Source: Flavobacterium inviolabile
GTDB taxonomy: Bacteria; Bacteroidota; Bacteroidia; Flavobacteriales; Flavobacteriaceae
Direction: 5' to 3'
Assembly (NCBI RefSeq): GCF_013389455.1
Contig: NZ_CP058278.1
Span: forward strand, 3,162,001-3,226,000
DNA length: 64,000 nucleotides
The first letter of the stretch is position 1. Each line of letters starts with the position of its first letter. Position numbers and translations under genes: made by a program. The notes below the pieces were generated by a model. The model was not told the origin of the DNA. It searched no databases and was given only the letters and a program-made list of their open reading frames with translations. Positions 43,919 through 53,510 of this stretch are shown here, in pieces.

Positions 43919-44587
43919 ACCGATATTCTGTTTTTATCACTCAATTAAAGATACATACTTTCTCTGCATCAGGACTTATCGGATACTATTTTTCGATAAA
44001 TCCATTACTTTTTTGCCCTTTTTACACCTCATTTTTTGTTTTTTAATACGCATTAATACATAATTAGCCACGTGCGTAGATGTGCGTAGTAAAATATTAG
44101 TTTTTCTTCAGACTATGTTTTTAATTTGTTTCAACAATTCGAAACAACAATTTCCGGATTTGTCATTTATCCGGATTTTCAGTGTCGATTTGAATTTTAT
44201 ACGCCTGTTTTTTTTTACATATAATGTGCTTTTTTATATACCATGAATGCCGGACAGTCAGAACAGTTGTTCAGGAGCAATGAAATACCCCTAACACTTT
44301 TTGACTGTCTATTTTTAAACTGTTTATCAATACTGCCTGTCATTTTTAAAGCAGTATACTTTGTCATTTTGTGTTTTTTGAGTTTTCTTTTCAGAAACTA
44401 AAGACGGTATTCTTTGAAATCTAAAGATACTGTTAAAACATTATTTTCATTCATTTTTACTTAGTAATTTGAAAGCTGATAATTTAAAAAAAACCGGCAG
44501 TACTGAGAAATCCATTCCTATACAGTACTACATGCCTTAGTCTCATGCTGTCGGTTTTAAAGTAATAACAGCTAAAAAGAACACACT
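43919..44587. other. 669-base intergenic region with a structured leader
   Basis: Very AT-rich. It holds a short direct repeat (cgtgcgtag / tgtgcgtag near 44073) and a hairpin at 44488-44560. A 52-codon open frame at 44243-44401 has a hydrophobic second half, but nothing supports it as a gene. The rest shows no recognisable feature. Confidence 0.5.
44488..44560 (+). promoter_or_regulatory. long hairpin in the SUFU gene leader
   Basis: Outer stem AAAACCGGCAG (44490-44500) with CTGTCGGTTTT (44548-44558), 11 pairs with one G-U, then an inner stem TGAGA / TCTCA after a bulge and a loop of about 32 bases. It ends 28 bases before the ATG at 44588. With no strong T run it looks more like a leader structure than a terminator. 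Confidence 0.5.
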
Positions 44588-45244
44588 ATGACATTAGAAG
44601 AATTCAGGCAAAAATTTTCTGAGGAAGATGCTGTCGGATGGATGGAAATTGACAGCAAATTAGAATCGTTTTATCCGGAGCAGGAACCCAGTCACTACGC
44701 TCCAATGATCAAATATATGTTGGGCGGCAATGACCCTTTAGACGGCATCAGTTATTATCATAGTGACACCCATTTACCTCATTATCACGCGGTCAGTTAT
44801 GGTTTTTCCAACCTGTATTACGATGAAAAAGCCCTTGGTGGCGAATTCAGCAAATGGGGATTTGAACTCACTTACCGTACCTTTCCATATCATCTGGACA
44901 AAGAACTCCCTTTTTATGCCGGTAATGTAATGCAAAATCTGGCACGTTATGTCTATGAAAGTGAACGCTGGTTTGAACCGTATCATTATATACCGCTTAA
45001 CAGCAGTATCCGGCTGGACAGCGACACCAAGATTAAAGCATTGCTTTTTGTTATGGATCCGGAACTTGGTGAGATTGACACCCTATACGGAAAGCTTCAG
45101 TTCTTACAGATGGTCGGCATTACCGAAACCGAATATCAAAAAATTCTCGACGGGCAATATACCCCCAAAGAACTGATCAATAAAGCAAAGGAAACCAATC
45201 CGCTGCTGATTACCGATTTAAACAGAGAACACGATTATTTATAG
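44588..45244 (+). CDS. suppressor-of-fused (SUFU) domain protein
   Basis: 218 residues. The family pattern is clear: GGNDPLDGISYYHSD, LPHYHAVSYGFSNLY, FSKWGFELTYRT and LNSSIRLDSDTKIKALLF. Bacterial SUFU proteins often act as immunity proteins in polymorphic toxin systems or have unknown intracellular roles. No toxin gene is recognisable next to it. It has a structured leader and its own terminator, and the large unknown gene at 45434 follows. Confidence 0.9.
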   Translation: MTLEEFRQKFSEEDAVGWMEIDSKLESFYPEQEPSHYAPMIKYMLGGNDPLDGISYYHSDTHLPHYHAVSYGFSNLYYDEKALGGEFSKWGFELTYRTFPYHLDKELPFYAGNVMQNLARYVYESERWFEPYHYIPLNSSIRLDSDTKIKALLFVMDPELGEIDTLYGKLQFLQMVGITETEYQKILDGQYTPKELINKAKETNPLLITDLNREHDYL

Positions 45245-45273
45245 TACCCAAATCGTTTCGATTACCCATTATT

Positions 45274-45337
45274 ACTACTCATAGTTACTCAAAAACTGCA
45301 TTTTGCTGTTCTGTGTAGCTATGAGTAGTTCTTTTTT
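45274..45337 (+). terminator. rho-independent terminator after the SUFU gene
   Basis: An 11-bp perfect stem ACTACTCATAG / CTATGAGTAGT around a 34-base loop, then TCTTTTTT. Confidence 0.75.
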
Positions 45338-45433
45338 AGCATTTTCTGTAAATCTTTATTTTATTTGTCTTTACGACTACACATCCTGTACCTGTTGCCT
45401 ATTTTACGGAATGCTTTTTTAAAATGATTGCCT

Positions 45434-47740
45434 ATGAAAATAACGACATTATTACCCCTGGAAAAACTGGAAGAATTGTTTGACTTTCCATTGTTTGCCA
45501 CCAAAGAAACCTATAGTTTATATCTTGATACGGCATATTTTGTAATTCATAAATTCAAAAGTATTTATATCAACAAAAGCGGCGATTTTAGCTTGTTTAT
45601 TTCCATTCAGAAAAGAAAGTACCTGTTCTGGACCACTTCCAGAATAACATATACCTATAAGACTGTAAACAGTACGGTCTGGAATGAAATGAACAGTGTT
45701 CCGCCGGAAAGTATAATCCGTTTTTTAAACCAATACTGGCCGAAACTGATCCGGGAACTGGCACACAGGGATACCCTGACCCCGGAAATCATTTCCTACT
45801 GGCGCACTATCATTTCCCGAAATATCACTGTTGAAAAAATAGTCCATTACTGCTCCCTTCCCGTTGTATTTAATGCTTCCGGTCCTTTTATACCAAACTG
45901 CAAAAAAACAATTACCGGCAGCAATCTTTCTTTTCAGTTTGATTGCTTCCGTACCGATAACGGGAGCAAAAGTACCATTATCATTACGGAGCTGCACAAC
46001 AACCCGAAACGGTATTCCTTTCTTTTTGTATATGAAACAACGCAGCTACAAGACAAAACCATCAGCCTGCAGTTACAGCATCATAACGGTATAGAATCCG
46101 AGTCGCGGGCAATTGATTTCTTTGAAACCGATTATCTGAAAAAAGCACTGGAATTATGGCAGGCTATGGAAATCTGCATTACGGCCGAAAACGACCTATA
46201 CCTGCAAAAAGCTGCCGCGCAGCACGGGAATACGATTCCCATATCCAAACCGGTTTTAAAGAACAATTATGTTTCTATCCAGGGAAACAAATTGCGGCTG
46301 ATCGATCCGGGACAGGCACAACGGTATCTGGAAAATATTATGAATGCCGATTATTCCGGTAAATTGTATGAGCTCACCGATTCGTTACAATTTCCGATCC
46401 GCAAAGACAGTGTTGTTCCGGATGTGTTTATACTTGCCGAAAAAAATGTCCATCTCAGCTATCTGAATTTTAAAGAGATTCTATCGGATTATCAAGACGA
46501 ACTGAATATCCTGGGCTTTATTTTTCTTAAAGATCTGAATGTGGCTTCCTATATCCTATCTGACGATTTTTGCTATACAAAGCCGTTAATCGTATTGGGC
46601 AACCTGAATACCAAAAACATCTTGCTGGACAGCCAGACACACTATATACAAGGGAATCTCAATTGTGAATTTTTTATCGGCCTGGGGTATAAAGGTTCCT
46701 TTTATGTAAATGGCAAACTGGCCGCAAAATGCCTGCTTTCAGAAGAAATGACCGTTTATACTTCCGATTTGTATGTAGCCGCGCTAATTGGAAACGGAAT
46801 GATCAAATTTTCAAAAATCGTCGTTGAAGAAAACAACAAAGTCCTTTTAAAATACTATAGCTTTCCCGATACCCATTACCTGAAAAACATCCTTCATGCT
46901 ACTCTTTTCAACGCGCCGATGGCATTGAAAAATGTATCTAAAATAATATCCCGGATCAAAAACGGTCTTTCGTTACTGCATCCCGATTATAATCCCAATT
47001 ACTCCGGCTTTCCTGTAACGATCACCAAGCGGTTTGATGTTATTTTTAATTTTCTAAAGCAATCCGGTGAGAATTCCCACACTATCGCAGCGGACGGTCA
47101 GCTGGTTTTGTGTCGTTATTTAATCAAAAATTACAACGGCAGGACCTATCAGGTGGTGGGACAGCATCATACCGCGAATAATTATTTTGTGGGCATTATC
47201 CGTAATTTACTGACCAACAGCTTCAATATTATTATTAATTATTATGAACCGGATAACAAAACCCTCAAGCTAAACCATATTATCCCGATTATCGAAAACA
47301 CTATTCTGTCCAAAACGGGAAAACACGCTTTTGACAGTGCCGAGAAGACGCTTTTGGAGCCGGTACCCATGGCGTTTTACCAATCCAACTATCATGATTT
47401 TGGCGCTGTCGGCCCCTATACCATCAACGATATCATGACCTTGCTGATTGACGAATTAAAGAGCGAAAAGTATGCTATAGACCGGGAAAATGCAGAATTT
47501 AAAGTTACTATTTACAATAAACGATGGGCCATTGCTGCCAGTATATCCGGCCTTGTTATTTTTGAAAATAAAGAACTGGATGAAATGCGGTATTCTTCGC
47601 TGCCCCTCAAGATGTACCTCTACAACATTGATGAAGAAAAATTAAAGCTGTTATGGCTGGCCACGCTGTACAACGATTATGCAAAGATCCTCCGGGAAGA
47701 CTGGAAATCATTAGAAGAGCTTTCCGGAAAATTAAAATGA
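45434..47740 (+). CDS. large protein of unknown function with a beta-helix-like centre
   Basis: 768 residues from the ATG at 45434; a TTG two codons earlier is less likely. There is no signal peptide. Residues about 340-460 carry short repeating strands (IVLGNLNTKNILLD, YIQGNLNCEFFIGLGYKGS, FYVNGKLAAKCLLSE), like the polymer-forming beta-helix segments seen in proteins of polymorphic toxin/immunity loci. The N- and C-terminal parts are not recognised. It follows a SUFU gene, so a role in toxin immunity is possible but unproven. Confidence 0.75.
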   Translation: MKITTLLPLEKLEELFDFPLFATKETYSLYLDTAYFVIHKFKSIYINKSGDFSLFISIQKRKYLFWTTSRITYTYKTVNSTVWNEMNSVPPESIIRFLNQYWPKLIRELAHRDTLTPEIISYWRTIISRNITVEKIVHYCSLPVVFNASGPFIPNCKKTITGSNLSFQFDCFRTDNGSKSTIIITELHNNPKRYSFLFVYETTQLQDKTISLQLQHHNGIESESRAIDFFETDYLKKALELWQAMEICITAENDLYLQKAAAQHGNTIPISKPVLKNNYVSIQGNKLRLIDPGQAQRYLENIMNADYSGKLYELTDSLQFPIRKDSVVPDVFILAEKNVHLSYLNFKEILSDYQDELNILGFIFLKDLNVASYILSDDFCYTKPLIVLGNLNTKNILLDSQTHYIQGNLNCEFFIGLGYKGSFYVNGKLAAKCLLSEEMTVYTSDLYVAALIGNGMIKFSKIVVEENNKVLLKYYSFPDTHYLKNILHATLFNAPMALKNVSKIISRIKNGLSLLHPDYNPNYSGFPVTITKRFDVIFNFLKQSGENSHTIAADGQLVLCRYLIKNYNGRTYQVVGQHHTANNYFVGIIRNLLTNSFNIIINYYEPDNKTLKLNHIIPIIENTILSKTGKHAFDSAEKTLLEPVPMAFYQSNYHDFGAVGPYTINDIMTLLIDELKSEKYAIDRENAEFKVTIYNKRWAIAASISGLVIFENKELDEMRYSSLPLKMYLYNIDEEKLKLLWLATLYNDYAKILREDWKSLEELSGKLK

Positions 47741-47855
47741 TTTTATTCTTACATCCTCTTCTTTACGGAATTATAGGCTGTAAAACATCAACATATGTAA
47801 ACATTCCCGCTAATTTTTATACCGAATTTTGTTTTCTAATTCTAAAAAAGTTATC

Positions 47856-48308
47856 ATGAAACCCGGAATACTGACCCCGATTTTTCTATCGCTGAGTCTG
47901 CACAACAGCTTTTCTCAGGAAATATCCAATCCCGAAACCCTTTATGACCCAACGATACACGGGTATTCCCACGTTGCCGTAGTTCCTGCAAACAGTGTGC
48001 AGGTTTTTGTTGCCGGACAGGGCGGCCATACTAAAGAGGGTGTTATTAGCCATGATTTCCGCAAGCAGGTACAGCAATCCTTTAAAAACCTGGAACTGGC
48101 ATTGCAATCGAAAGGATTAAGCCTTAAAAACATTGTAAAACTGACCACGCTTGTCGTTGACTATGACGAGAAGAAACACCAAATCCTTATTGAAGAATCG
48201 GCAAAGATATGGACCGATAAAAAATTCCCGGTAAACACGCTGATTCCCGTTCCCAGACTGGCACTCACGGAAATGCAGATTGAAATTGATGCTACAGCAG
48301 TCAAATAA
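47856..48308 (+). CDS. exported RidA/YjgF-family protein
   Basis: 150 residues from the ATG at 47856, with signal peptide MKPGILTPIFLSLSLHNSFSQ. The RidA fold is seen in VQVFVAGQGGHTKEG, the helix with QVQQSFKNLELALQSKGLS, and VPRLALTEMQIEIDATAV, which keeps the conserved Arg of the active site. Cytosolic RidA hydrolyses reactive enamines from amino acid metabolism; an exported member must do something else or act on periplasmic imines. Confidence 0.87.
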   Translation: MKPGILTPIFLSLSLHNSFSQEISNPETLYDPTIHGYSHVAVVPANSVQVFVAGQGGHTKEGVISHDFRKQVQQSFKNLELALQSKGLSLKNIVKLTTLVVDYDEKKHQILIEESAKIWTDKKFPVNTLIPVPRLALTEMQIEIDATAVK

Positions 48309-48590
48309 ATAACATTATTTATAAAAGTACAGGCTATTTAAAAGAAGAAATCCTTTTATTTGAAAAAATTCACATAAAGTGAAAATCACTATAAATATTC
48401 GCATATTTCTTACATTTTACACCCCGTAAAATGTGTTTATTTGACTTAAAATACTATTTTTTTAACTTTTTTTTAAATTTATAATACATTATTAGAAAGT
48501 AAATAAATAAAATATATTCCTTTTTGGTAAACATTCGTATCTTTACCAAGCCTCACGTCTTTTTAAAATTCTGACCAAATAATTTAAATT

Positions 48591-49043
48591 ATGCCAGTTT
48601 TAATTAGAACGACTTCAAACAATAATGATTTTAAAAATCTTGTTGTGTTACTTGACCAGGACCTTAAAATAAGAGATGGGAAGGAGCATTTGTTTTTTGC
48701 TCAGTTTAATAAAATCGACAAAATTAAACATGTCGTTTTAGCGTACAAAGAAGACAAAATTGTTGGTTGCGGTGCTATAAAGCAGTATTCTGACGATATT
48801 ACTGAGATTAAACGAATGTATGTTCATCCTGATTTTCGTGGTCAAGGAATTGCCGGTGAAATTCTAAAGGAATTAGAACGATGGGCTACTGAATTATTTT
48901 TTTCCGAATGCATTTTAGAAACCGGGAAAAAACAACCTGAAGCCATTCGCCTTTATGAAAGATCCGGTTATCATATTATCCCGAATTTCGGACAATATGA
49001 AGGTATAGAGAGTAGTGTTTGTATGAAAAAAGTTATCTTATAA
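48591..49043 (+). CDS. GNAT-family N-acetyltransferase
   Basis: 150 residues with the GNAT core: KIVGCGAIKQYSDDITEIKRMYVHPDFRGQGIAGEIL (acetyl-CoA loop RGQGIA) and the C-terminal LYERSGYHIIPNFGQYEG. The protein acts on a small molecule or a peptide amine that cannot be named. It is a single gene with an AT-rich 282-base leader region, in which a near-consensus -7 box TATCTTTA lies at about 48539. Confidence 0.88.
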   Translation: MPVLIRTTSNNNDFKNLVVLLDQDLKIRDGKEHLFFAQFNKIDKIKHVVLAYKEDKIVGCGAIKQYSDDITEIKRMYVHPDFRGQGIAGEILKELERWATELFFSECILETGKKQPEAIRLYERSGYHIIPNFGQYEGIESSVCMKKVIL

Positions 49044-49074
49044 TTTGTTTATATACAATCTCGATAGTTTTTAC

Positions 49075-49111
49075 AATAAAAAAAGAAGCTTAAAAAACTT
49101 CTTTTTTTATT
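49075..49111. terminator. A/T-flanked terminator hairpin
   Basis: Stem AATAAAAAAAGAAG / CTTCTTTTTTTATT with a 9-base loop, after the GNAT gene and ahead of a convergent gene. Confidence 0.7.
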
Positions 49112-49143
49112 GACTACTCTAGTGCCATAATATAAGGGTAATA

Positions 49144-49428
49144 CTATATTGTTTTGTAAATTCTTCTTACAGGGATTACGACTCCTTGCTTCAAAATAAT
49201 ACGTTCATCCGTTACACCCCAAATAGTAGTTTCCACCATTTTTTTAGAAACATTATCCTCAAAGTAAATCTTAATTTTCAGATGCTCCAAATTACCTAAG
49301 GTTAAAGCTCTGTTCAAATCTTCCATTCTTCTTGTAATGGCTACTTTATCATCATCTAAAACATCACTTTCCGGGAATGATAAGGCCTCTATTAGTTCTT
49401 TGTCAACTATTTCAAAATTTGCATCCAT
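49144..49428 (-). CDS. small protein of unknown function
   Basis: 94 residues, acidic N-terminal half (PESDVLDDDKVAITRRMEDL) and a beta-rich C-terminal half (TTIWGVTDERIILKQGVVIP). No signal peptide. The C-terminal pattern suggests a short five-stranded barrel with a final basic tail, RRIYKTI. I do not recognise a family, though the neat boundaries (terminator on each side) support a real gene. Confidence 0.7.
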   Translation of the reverse strand: MDANFEIVDKELIEALSFPESDVLDDDKVAITRRMEDLNRALTLGNLEHLKIKIYFEDNVSKKMVETTIWGVTDERIILKQGVVIPVRRIYKTI

Positions 49429-49510
49429 AAATTCATTTCATTTAAATAATACTCACATATATTAACTAAATTAAAAAAAAATCCTTACAGTTTTCCTAAA
49501 AAAGTATTAA

Positions 49511-49539
49511 AAAAAGCCATACTTCCGTATGGCTTTTTT
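49511..49539. terminator. bidirectional rho-independent terminator
   Basis: A 12-bp perfect stem AAAAAGCCATAC / GTATGGCTTTTT with a TTCC loop, between the two minus-strand genes; on the minus strand it follows the LEA-like gene. Confidence 0.88.
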
Positions 49540-49555
49540 ATCTGTCTGATTTCGA

Positions 49556-50050
49556 TTATTTTATATATGTTTTATTTCCGTTATCGTTAATGTAATATTT
49601 ACCGCCTCTTGGCCCGGTATATACTTTTTTACCGTTATAGGTACCGGTTACCTTGTCTTCTGTAACAGCTGCTTTGGTTGTTGCCGCTTTACTTTTAACG
49701 TCTTTTTTCGCTGCGGCAGCTTTTTCTTTGGTATCGGCTACAGCTTTATCCGTTTTTTTCTCTGCTTTTTTAGCCACTTCTTTTGCTTCCGCTTTGGTAT
49801 CTTTTACAGCTTTGTCTGTTTTATCCTTTACTGCTGTAGCATCCTTTTTAGTATCTTTTACGGCTTTAGCTGTTTTGTCTTTTACCGCTTTGGTATCGTC
49901 CTTAGCTTCTTTTTTTGCATCAGCCGCATTTTTCTTTGCTTTAGCCATTTCCGTATCGGCTTTTTTGGTGGCTTTTTTTGCTGCTGTTTCCTGGGCAAAA
50001 ACACCTAATGAAACCAATAATGCCAAACTAAGATAAATTACTTTTTTCAT
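49556..50050 (-). CDS. exported Lys/Ala/Asp-rich LEA-like protein with a PBCV-type basic domain
   Basis: 164 residues. Signal peptide MKKVIYLSLALLVSLGVFAQ. Residues 21-130 are an 11-residue-like low-complexity helix built from DKTxKAVKDTKK units, like LEA or apolipophorin repeats, rich in Lys, Ala, Asp and Thr. The last 30 residues (KVYTGPRGGKYYINDNGNK) fit the PBCV basic adaptor domain known from Chlorella viruses and many Bacteroidota. Probably envelope-located and intrinsically disordered; function unknown. Confidence 0.8.
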   Translation of the reverse strand: MKKVIYLSLALLVSLGVFAQETAAKKATKKADTEMAKAKKNAADAKKEAKDDTKAVKDKTAKAVKDTKKDATAVKDKTDKAVKDTKAEAKEVAKKAEKKTDKAVADTKEKAAAAKKDVKSKAATTKAAVTEDKVTGTYNGKKVYTGPRGGKYYINDNGNKTYIK

Positions 50051-50197
50051 ACAATTACGTTTTACAATTAATATTAAATTTAACAGTTATATTAAAAATA
50101 CATTTAATTTTCACATAAAATTACAAACAAAACCTACATCTTGTTTGCATTAACAAAAAAATAATTACACTGCTATCAAAGTTATTTTCAGACCATA

Positions 50198-50226
50198 AAA
50201 AAAGCCCCATTAAAATGAGGCTTTAC
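50198..50226. terminator. rho-independent terminator of the BKD E1 gene
   Basis: Stem AAAGCCCCATT / AATGAGGCTTT with one mismatch, A run upstream. On the minus strand it follows the stop at 50246. Confidence 0.75.
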
Positions 50227-50245
50227 AATTATAATACTGTACCTG

Positions 50246-52222
50246 TTAATAGGCTATTAATTCCAATAAGTCTTTTTCAAAACGTTGTTTAGGCAAATAT
50301 TGATCTTCCAGTGCTTTTACAAAAGGAATAGCACTTTCCAGACTTCCCACGCGTTTTACAGGACCGTCAAGATGTTCAAAACAGTTTTCCATGATCATCG
50401 CAGAAACATCACTTGCAATTCCGCCAAACAGTGAATCTTCCTGTAAAATAATCACTTTACCGGTTTTCTTAGCCGACTGGTAGATTGTTTCCGTATCCAG
50501 CGGTTGTAACGTACGCAAATCGATTAAATCCGCTTTAATTTCCGGATGTTTCGATAATGTTTCCAAGGCCCAGTGTACTCCCGCTCCAAAAGAAATGATC
50601 GTTACCTGATCGCCTTCTTTTATTAAAGAAGCCTTTCCAAACGGAATGGTGTAATAATCTTTAGGCACATCCTGGTAAACACTTCTGTACAATTGTTTGT
50701 GCTCAAAAAACATTACCGGATTCGGGTCGTTAATCGCTGTATTCAGTAAGCCTTTAGCATCATAAGGAAATGCCGGATAAACCACTTTTAATCCCGGTGT
50801 TTTGGTAAACCAGGCTTCATTTGTCTGCGAATGGAAAGGACCTGCCTGTGTTCCGCCGCCGCAAGGCATACGCACTACCACATCGGCATTTTCCTGCCAT
50901 CTGTAATGCACTTTTGCCAGGTAGTTTACAATCGGGTTGAATCCTGTAGAAACGAAATCGGCAAACTGCATTTCCACAACCGCTTTATGTCCGTTAATCG
51001 ACAATCCCATTCCGGCTGAAACAACAGCACTTTCGCAGATTGGCGTATTGCGTACGCGGTCTTTCCCGAATTGCGCTACAAAGCCATCCGTTATTTTAAA
51101 GGCTCCACCGTATTCGGCTATATCCTGCCCCATAATAACCAGGTTATCATGACGCTCCATTGATTGTTTTAGTCCCTGCGAAATAGCATCTACCACACGG
51201 ATGTTCTCTACCGCATCGGAATGGTCGAACGCTTCAAACGCATACGGTCTGTAAACATCGTTCAATTCCTCGCTCAGACTTGCTTCAATTTCAGGTTCTT
51301 TCTGAACTTTAGCCCAGTGTTCGTCTATTTCTTTTTTGATTTCCGCACGGTATGCCTCATCCAAATCCGGCGTTAGTACGCCTAACTCTGTCAGGTATTT
51401 TCTGAAATTATCAACCGGATCTTTAATTGCCCACATGTCCATTAATTCCTGCGGAACATATTTTGTACCGCTCGCCTCTTCGTGTCCGCGCATACGGAAT
51501 GTTTTGAATTCTAGTAAAACCGGACGCGGGTTAGTGCGCATCGAAGCTACCAGTTCGTCTATTTTGGTGTAAACTTCCAGTATGTTATTACCGTCAATGA
51601 TATGGCTTTCCATTCCGTAACCCACGCCTTTATCGGCAAGGTTTTCGCAACGGTATTGTTCATTTGTTGGTGTAGACAAACCGTAGCCGTTATTTTCAAT
51701 AACAAACAATACCGGTAAGTCCCAAACGGCAGCAATATTTAAAGCTTCGTGGAAATCACCTTCAGAAGTTGCTCCTTCACCGGTAAATACCGCTGTAACT
51801 TTTCCGTTTTTCTTTAATTTGTTCGCCAAAGCAATACCATCGGCAACCCCTAATTGTGGTCCCAAATGGGAAATCATTCCTATAATCTTATATTCCTGTG
51901 TTCCAAAATGGAAAGAACGATCACGTCCTTTGGTAAAACCATCAGCTTTACCCTGCCATTGTGAAAATAAACGGTATAAAGGGATTTCTCTTGTTGTAAA
52001 CACACCTAAATTACGGTGCATCGGCAGTATGTATTCGTCTTTGTCCAAAACCGAGGTAATTCCAACAGAAATTGCTTCCTGTCCTATTCCGGAAAACCAT
52101 TTTGATACTTTTCCCTGACGGATCAGAATCAGCATTTTTTCCTCTATCAATCTTGGTTTTATTAATTTTTTATATAAATCTAATAATTTGTCGTCACTTA
52201 GATTTTTTTTATCAAAATTCAT
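50246..52222 (-). CDS. branched-chain 2-oxoacid dehydrogenase E1, fused alpha and beta
   Basis: 658 residues. The alpha part (1 to about 330) has the thiamine diphosphate motif [20 protein letters not shown] ... ENN and phosphorylation-loop-like region; the beta part (about 340-658) has [17 protein letters not shown] and the beta-subunit ending. In most organisms these are two proteins; the single-chain form is common in Bacteroidota. It catalyses oxidative decarboxylation of 2-oxoisovalerate or related acids with lipoamide E2. E2 and E3 genes are not in the window. Confidence 0.93.
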   Translation of the reverse strand: MNFDKKNLSDDKLLDLYKKLIKPRLIEEKMLILIRQGKVSKWFSGIGQEAISVGITSVLDKDEYILPMHRNLGVFTTREIPLYRLFSQWQGKADGFTKGRDRSFHFGTQEYKIIGMISHLGPQLGVADGIALANKLKKNGKVTAVFTGEGATSEGDFHEALNIAAVWDLPVLFVIENNGYGLSTPTNEQYRCENLADKGVGYGMESHIIDGNNILEVYTKIDELVASMRTNPRPVLLEFKTFRMRGHEEASGTKYVPQELMDMWAIKDPVDNFRKYLTELGVLTPDLDEAYRAEIKKEIDEHWAKVQKEPEIEASLSEELNDVYRPYAFEAFDHSDAVENIRVVDAISQGLKQSMERHDNLVIMGQDIAEYGGAFKITDGFVAQFGKDRVRNTPICESAVVSAGMGLSINGHKAVVEMQFADFVSTGFNPIVNYLAKVHYRWQENADVVVRMPCGGGTQAGPFHSQTNEAWFTKTPGLKVVYPAFPYDAKGLLNTAINDPNPVMFFEHKQLYRSVYQDVPKDYYTIPFGKASLIKEGDQVTIISFGAGVHWALETLSKHPEIKADLIDLRTLQPLDTETIYQSAKKTGKVIILQEDSLFGGIASDVSAMIMENCFEHLDGPVKRVGSLESAIPFVKALEDQYLPKQRFEKDLLELIAY

Positions 52223-52248
52223 GTTGTTTTGCTTTGATTAAACGCTCC

Positions 52249-52256
52249 CAAAAGTA
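52249..52256 (-). promoter_or_regulatory. Bacteroidota -7 promoter box (minus strand)
   Basis: CAAAAGTA on the plus strand reads TACTTTTG on the minus strand, exact TAnnTTTG, 26 bases before the BKD E1 ATG. Confidence 0.6.
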
Positions 52257-52385
52257 TAAAAAAATAACAGTCACACATTTATTTGTTATCAAAATATTTT
52301 CCCAAAATTTACCGTGTTTCCGGAATACTTTTACAGCGGATCCGATTGTTAATAACTTTATGAATTTTATCTAAAAATTATTATT

Positions 52386-52393
52386 TACTTTTG
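52386..52393 (+). promoter_or_regulatory. Bacteroidota -7 promoter box
   Basis: TACTTTTG, exact TAnnTTTG, 48 bases before the ATG at 52442. Confidence 0.6.
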
Positions 52394-52441
52394 TTTTATA
52401 ATGGTTTCACGACCAAAAAGTTATTAACAAAATTTTTCAAG

Positions 52442-53392
52442 ATGCAAAACATTCCCAGTGTTGACTTGCGTGATTTCCTATCGGGTGACCCGGTACGTAA
52501 ACAAAAATTTGTAAATGAAATCGGAAAAGCCTACGAAGACATCGGCTTCGTAGCATTAAAAGGTCATTTTTTAGATGACCGTTTAGTTGATGAACTTTAT
52601 GGGGAAGTTCGTAACTTTTTCAGCCAGCCTCTTGAGGTTAAAGAAAAGTACGAAATTCCGGGTATTGGTGGACAGCGTGGCTATGTTTCTTTTGGAAAAG
52701 AACATGCCAAAGGCAGAAAAGAAGGGGATTTAAAAGAGTTTTGGCACTTTGGCCAATACGTTGAAAATGACCCGAAATTAGAAGCGGAATATCCTGCTAA
52801 TGTAGTTGTAGATGAGCTTCCGAAATTTAATACTGTAGGTAAAGAAGCCTATCAGATGCTTGAAAAAACAGGTGTATACGTGTTAAGAGCACTGGCTTTA
52901 TACTTAGGGCTTGACGAGTTCTATTTTGACAATTACATCAAAAACGGAAACAGTATTTTAAGACCTATTCACTATCCTCCTATCACGTCAGAACCGGAAA
53001 ATGCCGTTCGTGCAGCAGCACATGGCGATATCAACCTGATTACCTTATTAATGGGAGCGCAAGGGAAAGGATTACAGGTTCAGAATCACAACGGCGAATG
53101 GATTGATGCCATTGCCCAGGATGATGAACTGGTTATTAATGTGGGCGATATGTTATCCCGTCACACGAATAACAAACTGAAATCCACTATTCACCAGGTG
53201 GTGAACCCGCCAAGAGAATTATGGGGAACTTCCCGCTATTCAATCCCGTTTTTTATGCACCCGATAAGCGAAATGCCTTTGGACTGCCTGGAAAACTGCA
53301 TTGATGCCGAAAATCCGAAACGCTATGACGATATTACCGCCGGTGATTTCTTATACGAACGTTTGGTAGATTTAGGGTTAATTAAAAAATAA
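52442..53392 (+). CDS. isopenicillin N synthase-like 2-oxoglutarate/Fe(II) oxygenase
   Basis: 316 residues from the ATG at 52442; upstream in-frame sequence belongs to the leader. The IPNS/DIOX fold shows IPSVDLRDF at the start, the iron ligands His194-x-Asp196 in AAAHGDINLITLL and a second His in STIHQVVNPP, and the 2-oxoglutarate Arg-x-Ser in RYSIPFF. The substrate is unknown. It is monocistronic with promoter and terminator, and lies divergent from the BKD E1 gene. Confidence 0.9.
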   Translation: MQNIPSVDLRDFLSGDPVRKQKFVNEIGKAYEDIGFVALKGHFLDDRLVDELYGEVRNFFSQPLEVKEKYEIPGIGGQRGYVSFGKEHAKGRKEGDLKEFWHFGQYVENDPKLEAEYPANVVVDELPKFNTVGKEAYQMLEKTGVYVLRALALYLGLDEFYFDNYIKNGNSILRPIHYPPITSEPENAVRAAAHGDINLITLLMGAQGKGLQVQNHNGEWIDAIAQDDELVINVGDMLSRHTNNKLKSTIHQVVNPPRELWGTSRYSIPFFMHPISEMPLDCLENCIDAENPKRYDDITAGDFLYERLVDLGLIKK

Positions 53393-53413
53393 TCGCTATT
53401 TTTATAGTATTGT

Positions 53414-53446
53414 AAAAGACATTAAGTTCGATACTTAATGTCTTTT
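53414..53446 (+). terminator. rho-independent terminator
   Basis: A 14-bp perfect stem AAAAGACATTAAGT / ACTTAATGTCTTTT with a 5-base loop. Confidence 0.88.
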
Positions 53447-53510
53447 ATGTTTTACAATATCGGTGATGCAAACGGTTATACCGGCTTGGCATCACCTCTA
53501 TAATTTTTTT

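Noticed and set aside
44243..44401. A 52-codon open frame with a hydrophobic second half in the large intergenic region
   Set aside because: AT-rich sequence easily gives such frames; no promoter box, no initiation context and composition like the surrounding noncoding DNA.
43919..44587. A tRNA or other known RNA gene in the long gap
   Set aside because: No cloverleaf, TTC-type arm or CCA end was recognisable; only the leader hairpin stands out.
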